From Cephaloticoccus primus (GTDB lineage Bacteria > Verrucomicrobiota > Verrucomicrobiia > Opitutales > Opitutaceae), in contig NZ_LSZQ01000014.1 in assembly GCF_001580015.1 (NCBI RefSeq), positions 1 to 33,834 on the forward strand: 33,834 nucleotides of DNA. The letters are read 5' to 3'. The translations under genes and the position numbers were made by a program. Of this stretch, positions 17,932 to 30,005 are shown in pieces; position 1 is the first letter of the stretch; each line of letters opens with the position of its first letter. The notes under the pieces were generated by a model. The model was not told the origin of the DNA and did no database searches. It saw only the letters and a program-made list of their open reading frames with translations.

Positions 17932-19077
17932 ATGTCAGCCACTGCCTCTCATTTTCACTTGATCAAAACAGACTCCGGAACCGCCGCGCGTCGGGGCCGC
18001 TTGCAGACAGCGCACGGGACGATTGAGACGCCGATTTTCATGCCGGTGGGCACTCAGGCGACGGTGAAGGCGCTGACGCCCGCGCAACTGCGCGAGATCG
18101 GCGCGCAGATCATCCTCGGCAACACGTACCACCTCAACCTGCGCCCGACCTCGGAGCTCATCGCCGAGCTCGGCGGGCTGCACCGCTTCATGCGCTGGGA
18201 CGGGCCGATCCTCACCGATAGCGGCGGCTTTCAGGTCTTCTCTTTGGCGAAGCTGCGCAAGCTGCGCGACGATGGCGTCGAGTTCCATTCGCACCTCGAC
18301 GGGCGGCGCCTCTTTCTGGGGCCGCGCGAGGTCGTGGCGATCCAGAGCAACCTCGGCAGCGACATCGCAATGGTGCTCGACGAGTGCCCGCCCTGGCCCT
18401 GCGAGCGCGCCGCGTGCGAGGCCGCCGTGGCGCGCAGCGCGCGCTGGGCCGCGCAGTGCCTGGCCGCCGCGCGCGAGACGGGATTTTTTGAGCGCGGGCA
18501 GCTCCTCTTCGCCATCGTGCAAGGCTCGACCTACGACGACCTGCGGCGCGGTGCGGCCGAGTCACTCGCCGCGCTCGATTTTTCCGGCTACGCGGTCGGC
18601 GGTGTGAGCGTGGGCGAGCCCGAGCCCGAGATGCTCAAACAAGTCGGCGCCACGACGCCGTTTTTACCCGCGCACAAGCCGCGCTACACGATGGGGCTGG
18701 GGACTCCCCCCCAAATGCTCAAGATGATCGCGCAGGGCGTGGACATGTTTGACTGCGTCTTGCCCTCGCGCGTGGCGCGCCACGGGCTGGCCTTCACCCC
18801 CGATGGGCCGCTCAACCTGCGCAACGAAAAGCACCGCCGCGACCCGCGTCCGATCAGCGAGGAGGTCGTCAACTACACGACACAGTTTTCGCGCAGCTAC
18901 CTGCGCCACCTCGTGCAGGCGGGCGAGATCCTCGGCTGCACGCTGCTCACGCTGCACAACCTGCACTTCTACCTCGACCTCATGGCGCAGGCCCGCGCCC
19001 ATATCGAGGCAGGCGACTACGCCTCGTGGCACCGCGCCTGGTGCGAACGGTACGAGTCAGGAGCCCAGCGAGTGTAG
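17932..19077 (+). CDS. tgt: tRNA-guanine(34) transglycosylase Tgt, zinc cysteines missing
   Basis: A 381-residue TIM-barrel enzyme that exchanges G34 of GUN-anticodon tRNAs for preQ1 in queuosine synthesis. It keeps Asp96 in LTDSGGFQVFSL, the base-recognition segment GGVSVGEP (223-230) and the nucleophile Asp274 in GVDMFDCVLPSR. The family's zinc site CxCxxC, before NYSRAYLHHL in E. coli, is replaced by EVVNYTT (311-317) before QFSRSYLRHL, so all three cysteines are absent; only the fourth ligand, His342, remains. Start 17932 (MSATASHF) fits the family; an in-frame ATG at 17872 would add 20 residues. A short inverted repeat (CACGCTC/GAGCGTG, 19083-19109) follows the stop and may be a terminator. 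Confidence 0.93.
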   Translation: MSATASHFHLIKTDSGTAARRGRLQTAHGTIETPIFMPVGTQATVKALTPAQLREIGAQIILGNTYHLNLRPTSELIAELGGLHRFMRWDGPILTDSGGFQVFSLAKLRKLRDDGVEFHSHLDGRRLFLGPREVVAIQSNLGSDIAMVLDECPPWPCERAACEAAVARSARWAAQCLAAARETGFFERGQLLFAIVQGSTYDDLRRGAAESLAALDFSGYAVGGVSVGEPEPEMLKQVGATTPFLPAHKPRYTMGLGTPPQMLKMIAQGVDMFDCVLPSRVARHGLAFTPDGPLNLRNEKHRRDPRPISEEVVNYTTQFSRSYLRHLVQAGEILGCTLLTLHNLHFYLDLMAQARAHIEAGDYASWHRAWCERYESGAQRV

Positions 19078-19288
19078 CCATTCACGCTCGTGCGACAAAG
19101 GGGAGCGTGCAGCGAGTCTTCTCTGTTAGGCCAGGGTGGCATCGCACGTAAATTCAGTTGCGTGTATAAATACCTTTTCACGAACATCTACTTCTACTTG
19201 ATTGGCTATCAGTGACACCGCCATCTCTCTGGCGAGTGACCTTGTACCTCCCTATAATAACTGCCTTGCTTTCTCAGTACTCTAGAAA

Positions 19289-20107
19289 ATGGATAAAATA
19301 ATTCGGTTTTTGATCTTGGTTCCCATAGCCTTCCTGCTATTGGCCCTAACGCGGATGCCTTATGGTTACTATGATGTGATGCGGATAGTGGTTTCTTTAG
19401 TGACTTCTGTTTTTCTTATAAAAGAGTGTATTGCTTTTTTTAAACATAAAACATGGGAGCGTGCCGTGCTATGGAGCCTTATTTTTGTCGGGATCGTGCT
19501 GCTGTTTAACCCGCTGGCCCCATTCCGGTTTCCGCGTCAAACCTGGACGCTATTCAATATCGGTGCGGCCATCTTGTTGTTTATCTATTTCCTCTCGTAT
19601 GAGTTTAAGTCAACTCCCCCTGTGGGTGATCGTACCGATCAGAACAGAGAGCTCAAGCTTATCACTAAAATAGGTGAACACAGTGACCTCTTAAGGGAGG
19701 CGTTGCTGACAGCCAAAAGCAGTGTAGTAATCGCATCGCCCTATTTATCTCAAAATGCTATGAATGTAAATACTGTTGATGAACGGATCAAGGCGGCAGT
19801 TGCAAGAGGAGTTAATGTGAAGGTGTTTTGTAATCCTGATTTTAATGACGGTTCTCAAAAGAAAGTTCAAGATTTCAATCAATGTGTGCAATATTTGGAG
19901 GGGGCTAAGGCTCAGGTTTATAAGAGAAACCATCACAGTAAGTTCATTTGTGTGGATAGTGAATGGCTTGTTATTGGCTCTTTTAACTGGCTATCAGCGG
20001 CGAATAATCCTAGAAGCATCTTTTCAAGGAAAGAAGTATCATTGCGCTACTCGGGAGGGGACGCAGCCGGAATGGTTTCTGATTTGAGGGGCAAGTATAG
20101 ATGGTAG
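19289..20107 (+). CDS. Membrane protein with a single phospholipase-D-type nuclease domain
   Basis: A 272-residue protein. The N-terminal part (about 1-105) has four hydrophobic segments with RMPYGYYDVMRIVV and FNPLAPFRFPRQTW, which resembles the DUF6804 type of small membrane domain. After a linker, residues 120-272 form a PLD-fold domain with one HKD motif, His216-x-Lys218-x4-Asp223, followed by GSFN (230-233). A single HKD implies dimerisation to make an active site, as in Nuc-like endonucleases; a lipid substrate is also possible. The gene is AT-richer than its neighbours and stands alone between tgt and the DUF1080 gene, which suggests acquisition. A defence role is plausible but unproven. 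Confidence 0.75.
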   Translation: MDKIIRFLILVPIAFLLLALTRMPYGYYDVMRIVVSLVTSVFLIKECIAFFKHKTWERAVLWSLIFVGIVLLFNPLAPFRFPRQTWTLFNIGAAILLFIYFLSYEFKSTPPVGDRTDQNRELKLITKIGEHSDLLREALLTAKSSVVIASPYLSQNAMNVNTVDERIKAAVARGVNVKVFCNPDFNDGSQKKVQDFNQCVQYLEGAKAQVYKRNHHSKFICVDSEWLVIGSFNWLSAANNPRSIFSRKEVSLRYSGGDAAGMVSDLRGKYRW

Positions 20108-20469
20108 TTTTAATGGATGGTGGCCCCTAAGAGCGGTAGTTGAAAAGGCACAACCCTTAGCAAGGGAGTCTGACCGTTAATCAAAAAACATTTCAATGGG
20201 TTTTCGCTCTATTTGCGCTTTGGATGTTTACCCTGTCATCGCGCGACAGGGAGGCGAATTTTGAGAGGCGGCTTAAGAAGCCAAAGTGCGGAAGGGGAGG
20301 GGGGGCTAGGGGGCCCTGCTGGCGTTTAAGCCAGATAGCCTACAGGGCTTTTTTTGGAGGGAGTCGAGCATTGCAATGCGTAATTTCCCTCCGTTTTCTC
20401 GCAGCAGTTTTCACGAGCCTGACATGTCGGCTTGGACAATGTTTAACCGTAGGCTAAAAGCTCAACATC
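20108..20469. other. Intergenic region with a decayed repeat fragment
   Basis: About 360 bases between the PLD-type gene and the DUF1080 gene. It contains the repeat fragment at 20193-20263, a short hairpin followed by a T-run (AGCC-TACAG-GGCT and Ts, 20337-20355) that may be a weak terminator, and no reading frame worth calling. Confidence 0.6.
20193..20263 (+). repeat. Fragment of the modular hairpin repeat, copy E (decayed)
   Basis: CAATGGGTTTTCGC, then a spacer, then a CCCTGTC/GACAGGG hairpin (20231-20251) and GGCGAATTTTG. This matches the CCCAAATGGGTTT, CCCTGT-hairpin and AATTTG modules in order, as in copies A and C, but has lost the rest. Confidence 0.65.
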
Positions 20470-21207
20470 ATGACAATTAAAGACACCCTTAGTACTGGAG
20501 CGGCGATCGCCCTCGGATCAGTAAATGCAACAGCAACAGAGCGCACGCCTGCCGATAGCGAAGTTTGGGATCCGGAGCCGGTGCACGTTGCCACGCCGCT
20601 AAACGCTGCACCGTCGGATGCGGTTGTGCTCTTTGACGGCTCGGGGCTTTCCGAGTGGGAGAGTGTGCAGGGCGGCGAATGCCCGTGGAGTGTGGCCGAT
20701 GGCGTGCTCACTGTTGTTCCGGGCAGTAAGGATATCCGCACAAAGCGCAGTTTCGGCGACGCCCAACTCCACATCGAGTGGCGTACGCCGATCTACAAAG
20801 AGCCGAAGATTGGGCAGGGCCCGGGTAATAGTGGTGTCTTCTTTCAGGAGCGCTACGAGGTGCAGGTACTCGATAGCTACGAGAATCGGACTTATGCGAA
20901 TGGCCAGGCAGCCGCGATTTACAAGCAGGCCATCCCGCTGGTGAATGCTTCCCGCGCACCGGGCGAGTGGCAGACCTACGATATCATCTGGACGGCTCCC
21001 CGCTTCTCGCAGGGCGGTGGGCTTCTCTCGCCCGCCCGCATTACTGTGCTGCACAATGGCATCCTCGTCCAAAACAACACCATCCTCGCAGGGAAAACCG
21101 AATACCTCGTGCCCCCGTCTTACAGTCCGCATGGCCCCGGCCCGCTCATGCTGCAAGATCACGGTGAGGAGGTCAGCTTCCGTAACATCTGGATACGCGA
21201 GCTTTAA
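20470..21207 (+). CDS. DUF1080 (3-keto-disaccharide hydrolase-like) protein
   Basis: A 245-residue protein with the DUF1080 concanavalin-like sandwich. Landmarks are VVLFDGSGLSEWES near the start of the domain, CPWSVADGVLTVVPGSKDIRTKRSFGDAQLHIEWRTP, GNSGVFFQERYEVQVLDSY and GPLMLQDHGEEVSFRNIWIREL at the end. This family is abundant in Verrucomicrobiota, Planctomycetota and Bacteroidota, and some members hydrolyse 3-keto-disaccharides. The N-terminus (MTIKDTLSTGAAIALGSVNATA) could be a weak signal peptide, so a periplasmic place is likely but unsure. No Shine-Dalgarno is visible. Confidence 0.88.
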   Translation: MTIKDTLSTGAAIALGSVNATATERTPADSEVWDPEPVHVATPLNAAPSDAVVLFDGSGLSEWESVQGGECPWSVADGVLTVVPGSKDIRTKRSFGDAQLHIEWRTPIYKEPKIGQGPGNSGVFFQERYEVQVLDSYENRTYANGQAAAIYKQAIPLVNASRAPGEWQTYDIIWTAPRFSQGGGLLSPARITVLHNGILVQNNTILAGKTEYLVPPSYSPHGPGPLMLQDHGEEVSFRNIWIREL

Positions 21208-21285
21208 GACCTTGGCTGGCCGAGTGGCTGCGCCATAGCTACGTGCGGCCGCTCGGCTGAGGACTGGCTGGCAGGGGACACTGGA

Positions 21286-21347
21286 CGGTGCACCAACGAG
21301 TGCACCGCACAATAAAACGGTCGAAGACCGCGCCCCACGCGCAGTGG
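21286..21347. repeat. Fragment of the modular hairpin repeat, copy F
   Basis: Hairpin CGGTGCAC, loop CAACGA, GTGCACCG (21286-21307), then AATAAAA, then mini-hairpin CGGTC-GAA-GACCG (21318-21330), then CGCCCCACGCGCAGTGG. The loop CAACGA and the GAA mini-loop are the same as in copies A and C while the stems differ but still pair. The last segment is inverted relative to copy A. Confidence 0.75.
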
Positions 21348-21408
21348 AGAAATGGGGGCGAAGACCCCTTGCAAAGTGGGGAGCGGTTTCGCATGCCCCT
21401 TGTCCCAT

Positions 21409-22332
21409 ATGCGCATACTCGTCACCGGCGGTGCCGGTTTTTTGGGCTCTCATCTCTGTGATCGTTTGTTGGCCGAAGACCACGAGGTCATCTGCCTCGA
21501 CAACCTCTTTACCGGCCGCAAGGCGAACATCGCGCACCTGCTCGGCAATCCGCGCTTCGAGTTTGTGCGGCACGACGTGATCGACCCCTTCAAGTTTGAG
21601 GTCGACCAGATCTACAACCTCGCCTGTCCGGCCTCGCCGCCGCACTACCAGTACAACCCGATCAAGACCACGAAGACCTCGGTCATCGGCGCGATCAATT
21701 GCTTGGGGCTGGCCAAGCGCGTGCGCGCCCGTGTGTTCCAGGCCAGCACCTCCGAGGTTTACGGCGATCCGGCGGTGCACCCGCAGCCCGAGAGCTACTG
21801 GGGCCACGTCAACCCCATCGGCCAGCGCTCCTGCTACGACGAAGGCAAGCGCGTCGCCGAGACGCTGTTCTTCGACTATCACCGCGAGAACCACGTCGAT
21901 ATCCGGATCGTGCGCATCTTTAATACCTATGGCCCGCGCATGCACCCCAACGACGGCCGCGTGGTGTCCAACTTCATCGTGCAAGCCCTGCGCGGCGAAG
22001 ACCTCACCGTCTATGGCGACGGCTCGCAGACGCGCTCGTTTTGCTATGTGGACGACCTGATCGAGGGCTTCGTGCGGCTGATGAATCAGAGCGAAACCGT
22101 CGGGCCGGTGAACATCGGTAACCCGGGCGAGTTTACGATGCTCCAGCTCGCCGAGCTCGTCCTGCGGCTCGTCGGTGGCCGCTCGAAGATCGTGCACCGG
22201 CCCTTGCCCGCAGACGATCCGAAGCAGCGCCGCCCCGACATCAGCCTCGCGCAATCGGCACTCGGTTGGCAGCCCACCGTGGCACTCGAAGAAGGGCTTA
22301 AGCGCACGATCGCGTACTTTAAAACGGTGTGA
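21409..22332 (+). CDS. UDP-glucuronate decarboxylase (UDP-xylose synthase, SDR family)
   Basis: A 307-residue extended short-chain dehydrogenase. NAD binding is by [15 protein letters not shown] near the N-terminus. The catalytic pair is Tyr143 and Lys147 (YDEGKR), with the active-site Thr/Ser segment [22 protein letters not shown] and [10 protein letters not shown] are typical of the UXS branch rather than of UDP-glucose 4-epimerase. It would convert UDP-glucuronate to UDP-xylose for surface polysaccharide. ATG 21409 (MRILVTGG) is the natural start; an upstream in-frame ATG at 21352 would add an unlikely 19-residue leader. No other sugar-nucleotide gene adjoins it. Confidence 0.92.
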   Translation: MRILVTGGAGFLGSHLCDRLLAEDHEVICLDNLFTGRKANIAHLLGNPRFEFVRHDVIDPFKFEVDQIYNLACPASPPHYQYNPIKTTKTSVIGAINCLGLAKRVRARVFQASTSEVYGDPAVHPQPESYWGHVNPIGQRSCYDEGKRVAETLFFDYHRENHVDIRIVRIFNTYGPRMHPNDGRVVSNFIVQALRGEDLTVYGDGSQTRSFCYVDDLIEGFVRLMNQSETVGPVNIGNPGEFTMLQLAELVLRLVGGRSKIVHRPLPADDPKQRRPDISLAQSALGWQPTVALEEGLKRTIAYFKTV

Positions 22333-22515
22333 GTGGCGGCCGGCAATGTGGGCGCCGTCGGGAGTGGCGCGTCGGCTGCGGCTGCGGCGCGCGGAGTCGC
22401 CGCGAAAGCGCCCTCCCTTGATCGCGGCCCGAAACCGCATGCTGCGCCCCTCCGGGAAGCTCCCCTCGAAGAGGGGTTGCGTTGGCTGGGGGCTACTCTG
22501 TAGACCCGCCCCTTC

Positions 22516-25545
<3,030 letters not shown>

Positions 25546-25616
25546 CCCTGCGCACCGCCAGTGAGGCCCGCAAATCCCGCGCCCTCCCGCCGCTCCCGCC
25601 CTCCCGCCCCCGACCG

Positions 25617-27314
25617 ATGCAGCCCGACAAAGACTCCGTGCAAAGCAAAAGCAGCCGCCGGGCTGCGCCCAGCCCCGCTCCGGCAGCGCACGATGACCCC
25701 TACGCGGAGCGCCCGTCTTTCTGGGCGCAGCAGCGCGACGGCCTTTGGGCAGTCGGCATCTTCCTCGTCACGACGGTGCTCACCGCGCTGAGCTTTCCGC
25801 CCTTCAAGACCTCGGAGTTCGCCTATGCCTTTGCCGCGCCTGCGGTGTTCTGGGCTTATGCGCGCCCGCGCTTCCGGCTCTACGCGGGCACGCTCTTTGC
25901 CGCGCAAGCCGTCGCCTGGGGCGTGATTCTCGGTTGGCTGCACCACGTCACCTGGGCGGGGCTCCTGCTGCTCGCGCCTTTCGTGGGCGCGTGGGTCGGG
26001 CTTTGGTATGGGGCCGTGTGGTGGGCCATGCCGCGCATGCACACGCGCCGCCCGCTGGAGCGGATCATGGTCATCCTCGGGCTCGCCGCGCTGTGGGCCG
26101 TGATCGAGTGGACCAGACAGTGGGCCTTCGGCGGCTTCCCGTGGCTGCCGCTCGCCGCCAGCCAGTGGCAGCGCTCGATTGTCCTCCAGGTCGCTTCGCT
26201 GACCGGTCAGGGCGGCGTCTCCTTTCTGCTCATCCTCTTCAACCTCGGCCTGGCGGCCTACGCGCACCGCTTGCTGCGCCAGTCGCACAAGGGGCTCAGG
26301 AAGCGCAGCCCCGAGTTCATGGTCGCGCTGATGGCGCTGATCTTTCCCTCGTTCCTGATGCTCGGGGACACGTTTCGCCAGCGGCGTGAGGATGTCGCGC
26401 GGCTCACGCTCGTGCAGCCCCACGTGCCGCAAGAGCTCAAGTGGGAGCCCGCGCACGGCCAGCAAATCGAGCGCACGCTGGAGCAGCTCACGCTGCAAGC
26501 CGCGCGCGAGTGGCCCGATGCGATTTTGTGGCCCGAGGCCGTGACGCCCTGGGCGGTGCTCGGCGAGCCGCGCGCGAGCGACTTCGTAAACTCGCTGGCC
26601 GCCCGGGTGCGCGTCCCGCTCGTCCTCGGCTCGATCGCCGTCGAAGACGCCGGCTTCCCCGAAGAGGCGTGGTTTAACGCCGTCCTCATCGCGACGCCCG
26701 AAGGCGGCATTTCCCCCAGCTACTACGCCAAGCGCCGGCTCGTCCCTTTTGGCGAATACGTGCCGCTGCGCCCCTTGCTCGGCTGGCTCTCAAAAGTCGT
26801 GCCGGTGGGAGACGACTTTAGCCGCGGGCGCGATCCGCACCCGATCCTCCTGCCCATGCAAAGCCGGATCGCCGTGCTCGGCCCGCTGGTCTGCTACGAA
26901 GACACCTACCCGCAGCTCGCCCGCGCCAGCGTGCGCAGCGGCGCCGAGGTGCTGACCGTGCACACCAATAACGGCTGGTTCGGCCAGAGCGGAGCCGCCG
27001 TCCAGCACGCCGCGCACTCGGTGCTGCGCGCCGTCGAGACGCGCCGCCCCGTCATCCGCGTGGGCAATAGCGGCTGGAGCGGCTGGATCGATGAGTTTGG
27101 CAATGTGCGCGACACGATGACCGACGCCGAGGGCAGCATCTACTTCCGCGGCGTGAAGACGATCTCCCTCTCGCGCGACACCCGCTGGGCCGAGCGCCAG
27201 AGCCTCTACGTGCGCTACGGCGATTGGTTTGTGCTGCTGTGCGCCGCACTCGCGCTCTCCGCCTGGGCCCTCCTGCGCTTCACGCCCACGCCCACCGAGC
27301 CGAGCGAACTATAA
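25617..27314 (+). CDS. lnt: Apolipoprotein N-acyltransferase Lnt
   Basis: A 565-residue inner-membrane enzyme that adds the third acyl chain to lipoproteins. A polar N-terminal 45 residues precede about six transmembrane segments (FFLVTTVLTALSF onward), then a periplasmic nitrilase-like domain with the catalytic triad Glu307 (LWPEAVTPW), Lys372 (YYAKRRLVPFGEY) and Cys426 (LVCYEDTYP), and a final membrane helix (WFVLLCAALALSAWALL). It lies directly after secA, so it is likely cotranscribed. Confidence 0.95.
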   Translation: MQPDKDSVQSKSSRRAAPSPAPAAHDDPYAERPSFWAQQRDGLWAVGIFLVTTVLTALSFPPFKTSEFAYAFAAPAVFWAYARPRFRLYAGTLFAAQAVAWGVILGWLHHVTWAGLLLLAPFVGAWVGLWYGAVWWAMPRMHTRRPLERIMVILGLAALWAVIEWTRQWAFGGFPWLPLAASQWQRSIVLQVASLTGQGGVSFLLILFNLGLAAYAHRLLRQSHKGLRKRSPEFMVALMALIFPSFLMLGDTFRQRREDVARLTLVQPHVPQELKWEPAHGQQIERTLEQLTLQAAREWPDAILWPEAVTPWAVLGEPRASDFVNSLAARVRVPLVLGSIAVEDAGFPEEAWFNAVLIATPEGGISPSYYAKRRLVPFGEYVPLRPLLGWLSKVVPVGDDFSRGRDPHPILLPMQSRIAVLGPLVCYEDTYPQLARASVRSGAEVLTVHTNNGWFGQSGAAVQHAAHSVLRAVETRRPVIRVGNSGWSGWIDEFGNVRDTMTDAEGSIYFRGVKTISLSRDTRWAERQSLYVRYGDWFVLLCAALALSAWALLRFTPTPTEPSEL

Positions 27315-27340
27315 CCTCACCCAGTTGTCCGCGTAGGCCC

Positions 27341-27814
27341 GACGCGCGGCCAACGAGGCCGCGCGCATGATGAACGAGCCCGAGGACGAGCCGCCAACGA
27401 GCGGCTCGCAAGATGAGAGGGTCGAAGACCCCGCGTGGGGCGGTGGCGTGGCGCCACGTGCCATTGAATTTGGGAATCGGCCCCGCCGCTACGCGGCGGA
27501 ACACGATTCCCAAATTCGCCTCCCTGTCGCTTCACGACAGGGCTTGAAGCATCAAATGCGAATGAAGCGGGAACCCATTTGGGCGGATTTTTTGGGTTAA
27601 CCGGTAAACGCAGTTCTAGCGCGGCCCAACGAGGCCGCGCCCATAAAATCGGTCAACGACCGCCCGACCGAAGGTCGGGTATCCCTTACTGTGCGGCTTG
27701 TGTATCGGGCGGAACGCCCGACACACAAGCCGCACAGTAAATGGGTGCAGGCACCGCCTGCCGCCGCCCGCGTAGGGCAGTACTCCCACCGCCCTACGCG
27801 CAGTGGGAGGCTGG
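27341..27814 (-). repeat. Modular hairpin repeat, copy C (reverse orientation)
   Basis: On the minus strand it follows the order of copies A and B, with an extra CAACGA-type hairpin at each end. The main hairpin is 27688-27738, with outer arms ACTGTGCGG, loop GAA and inner arm CTTGTG(T/A)TCGGGCG, with a single A-C mismatch. The AATTTG stem (27467-27479 with 27504-27516) reads AATTTGGGAATCG in place of AATTTGCGATTTT, changed on both arms. The CCCTGTCG/CGACAGGG hairpin is present (27522-27541). CAACGA-loop hairpins occur at 27343-27365, 27387-27408 and 27619-27640 with different stems. A CTCCCAC/GTGGGAG inverted repeat closes the element. Confidence 0.88.
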
Positions 27815-27877
27815 GGGGCGAGTTCCATTCGTCGTGTATCCTCGAAATCTAAGTGGAAAAACCAGTTGCTGAGTGAG

Positions 27878-28000
27878 TGAGGCGTTCCCAAGGTCGCCCG
27901 CCTGCTTTGCGTCTTAGTTCTTTTACTTAGATTGACCGTAACACCTGCATGGGAAGCCGGGTGTGCTGCACACCCCTGTTTCGCCTGCCTGCGCTCTGTT
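27878..28000 (+). promoter_or_regulatory. Candidate cobalamin riboswitch
   Basis: Just before a BtuB-like receptor gene, GGCGTTCCC (about 27881) can pair with GGGAAGCC (27951-27958), and TGGGAAGCCGGGTG is followed by a strong hairpin (GGGTGTG/CACACCC) and CCTGTTTCGCCTGCCTG. This follows the order of the conserved cobalamin aptamer core (GGGAA-CCGGTG, then CTG-CCCGCCACTG), though with differences in the last box. Together with the gene identity it supports vitamin B12 control. The match is by eye only. Confidence 0.5.
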
Positions 28001-28091
28001 TTTCTCATCCTGCAAATGAAAGAGGCGTGTCGCTCGCAGCGGATCGTGGCCCTCGCGTTTTTCCCTGCTTCAGAACCAGCAAACCAAACCT

Positions 28092-29963
28092 ATGAATAAC
28101 CGATTCTGGCTTCCGAAATTGGCAGCCCTCTCCCTCGCGCTTGCGCCCGCTTTGAGCGCACAGACGCAGAAAGCTCCCGTCGAGGAGCCTCAACCCACGC
28201 AACTGTCGCCCTACGTGACGGTTGCCACGCGCACGCCGCATTCGCAGCGCACGCTCGGCACTGTGGTCGATGTGATTACGCCCGAGGAGGCGCAGCGCCG
28301 TCAGCTCACGTCGTTTGGCGATGTGCTGGGCGACATCGTCGGCGCGCCCACCGTCCGCACCGGTGCCGCGGGTGGCATCAACTCGATCTTCCTGCGCGGC
28401 ACCAACTCCAACCAGACGCTGTTCCTAGTGGACGGCATCCGGATGAGCGACTCGGATACCGACTATCGCAACTTCCTCGGTGGCGCGGCCATCGGCGGTG
28501 GCGACACGGTCGAAATCGCCCGCGGCCCGCAGAGCACCCTCTACGGTGCAGACGCGATTGGCGGCGTGATCTCGCTGCGCGCAGAGCGCGGCTCGGCGGC
28601 CCAGTCGAAGACCCGCGTTGGTCTGGAGGGGGGCACCTTCAAAAGCGTCGGCGGCTACTTCCACTCGCAGGGCGAGAGCTCGGGCGTGGCCTACAACGTC
28701 TCGGTGCGCGGTTCGCACACCGACAACGAGCGCGAGAACAACTCCTTCGACAGCATCAACACCTCCGCGCGTATCGACGTCGAGGTCGATCCTGCGATCA
28801 ACATCGGCGCGACCGTCCGCTGGTTCCAGGGCGACTACGAGAGCCCCGGCAGCCGCTTCGCTCCCACGCTCGACGAGGAGAGCCAGGAGCAAAACTTCCT
28901 CGGCACGGTGTTCTCCGAGTTCCGCAATGGTGAGCGCCTCAGCAGCCGCGTGACCCTCGGTGCACAGAGCCGCCGCTTCGTCCCGGAGACCGCAGGTACG
29001 GCCGATTACGTCGTCAAAAACCGCCGCCTGATCGCCGACTGGCAGACGCTCTACCTGCTCTGCGACGACAAACTCAGCGTCACGGCGGGCGTCACCGCCG
29101 AGAACCTGCACACGAAGAACACCAGCGCTTGGGCCAACATCAACAAGCACCAGGACCTGCTGGCCTTCTACATCAACCAGGAGTTCCACCCCACGGAAAA
29201 CATCTACCTCACGGGGGGACTGCGCCACGACGACTTCGACACCTTTGGCGAGAAGACCACGGGCCGTGCGAGCGCCGCTTGGCTCGTCGCCAACAAGCAG
29301 CTCAAGCTGCGCGCCAGCTACGGCACGGGCTTCCGCGCGCCGAGCCTCATTGAGCTCTACGGCGTCTACGGCAGCTACGTGGGCAACCCCAACCTCAAGC
29401 CCGAGACCTCGCGCGGCTGGGATGCGGGCGCGGACTTCTACCTGCCCGAGGATCGCGGCGTCATCGGCGTCACCTGGTTTGAAAACCGGCTCCGCGACTT
29501 GATCGCTACCGACTACACCCCGATCCCCAGCACCACTTACAACGTGGGCCGTGCCCGCACTCGCGGTGTCGAGGTAAAGGGCGACGTGAAGCTCGCCGAG
29601 CGCACCCGCGGCCAGCTCGGCTACACCTATCTGGAGGCGAAAAACCAGAGCGCCGACGAGCGCTTGCTGCGCCGTCCGCGCCACACGGTGACGGCTGACC
29701 TCGGTCAGGACTTCGGCAATGGCCTGAGCGCCGGCATCGGCGTGCGCTGGATCGTCGACCGCGAGGACATCGACGCGCAGACCTTTGCGACCTTCAACGC
29801 CGAGGACTACACCACGCTTCGCATCTACGTCTCCTACGCGGTGAACGAGCAACTCTCGCTCCGGCTGCGCGTGGAAAACGCCCTCGACGAATCCTACGAA
29901 GAGGCACACGGCTACCCCGCGCTGGGCACCGGCACCTTCTTCGGCGTCGACTGGAAGTTCTAA
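28092..29963 (+). CDS. btuB: TonB-dependent cobalamin receptor (BtuB-like)
   Basis: A 623-residue outer-membrane receptor close in length to E. coli BtuB. The signal peptide is residues 1-24 (ending ALSAQ). It is followed by LSPYVTVATRTPHSQRTLG (TonB-box region) and a plug with SIFLRGTNSNQTLFLVDGIRMSDSDT and VEIARGPQSTLYGADAIGGVISL, very like the BtuB plug. The barrel has FRAPSLIELYGVYGSYVGNPNLKPE and ends GVDWKF. The ATG follows a CA-rich leader (AACCAAACCT) without a Shine-Dalgarno. A candidate cobalamin riboswitch lies upstream and a strong terminator downstream. BtuCDF genes are not in the window. Confidence 0.85.
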   Translation: MNNRFWLPKLAALSLALAPALSAQTQKAPVEEPQPTQLSPYVTVATRTPHSQRTLGTVVDVITPEEAQRRQLTSFGDVLGDIVGAPTVRTGAAGGINSIFLRGTNSNQTLFLVDGIRMSDSDTDYRNFLGGAAIGGGDTVEIARGPQSTLYGADAIGGVISLRAERGSAAQSKTRVGLEGGTFKSVGGYFHSQGESSGVAYNVSVRGSHTDNERENNSFDSINTSARIDVEVDPAINIGATVRWFQGDYESPGSRFAPTLDEESQEQNFLGTVFSEFRNGERLSSRVTLGAQSRRFVPETAGTADYVVKNRRLIADWQTLYLLCDDKLSVTAGVTAENLHTKNTSAWANINKHQDLLAFYINQEFHPTENIYLTGGLRHDDFDTFGEKTTGRASAAWLVANKQLKLRASYGTGFRAPSLIELYGVYGSYVGNPNLKPETSRGWDAGADFYLPEDRGVIGVTWFENRLRDLIATDYTPIPSTTYNVGRARTRGVEVKGDVKLAERTRGQLGYTYLEAKNQSADERLLRRPRHTVTADLGQDFGNGLSAGIGVRWIVDREDIDAQTFATFNAEDYTTLRIYVSYAVNEQLSLRLRVENALDESYEEAHGYPALGTGTFFGVDWKF

Positions 29964-30005
29964 ACCCAAACGGGAGCGGTCTTCACGGCCGCCCCTCACT
30001 TCCTC

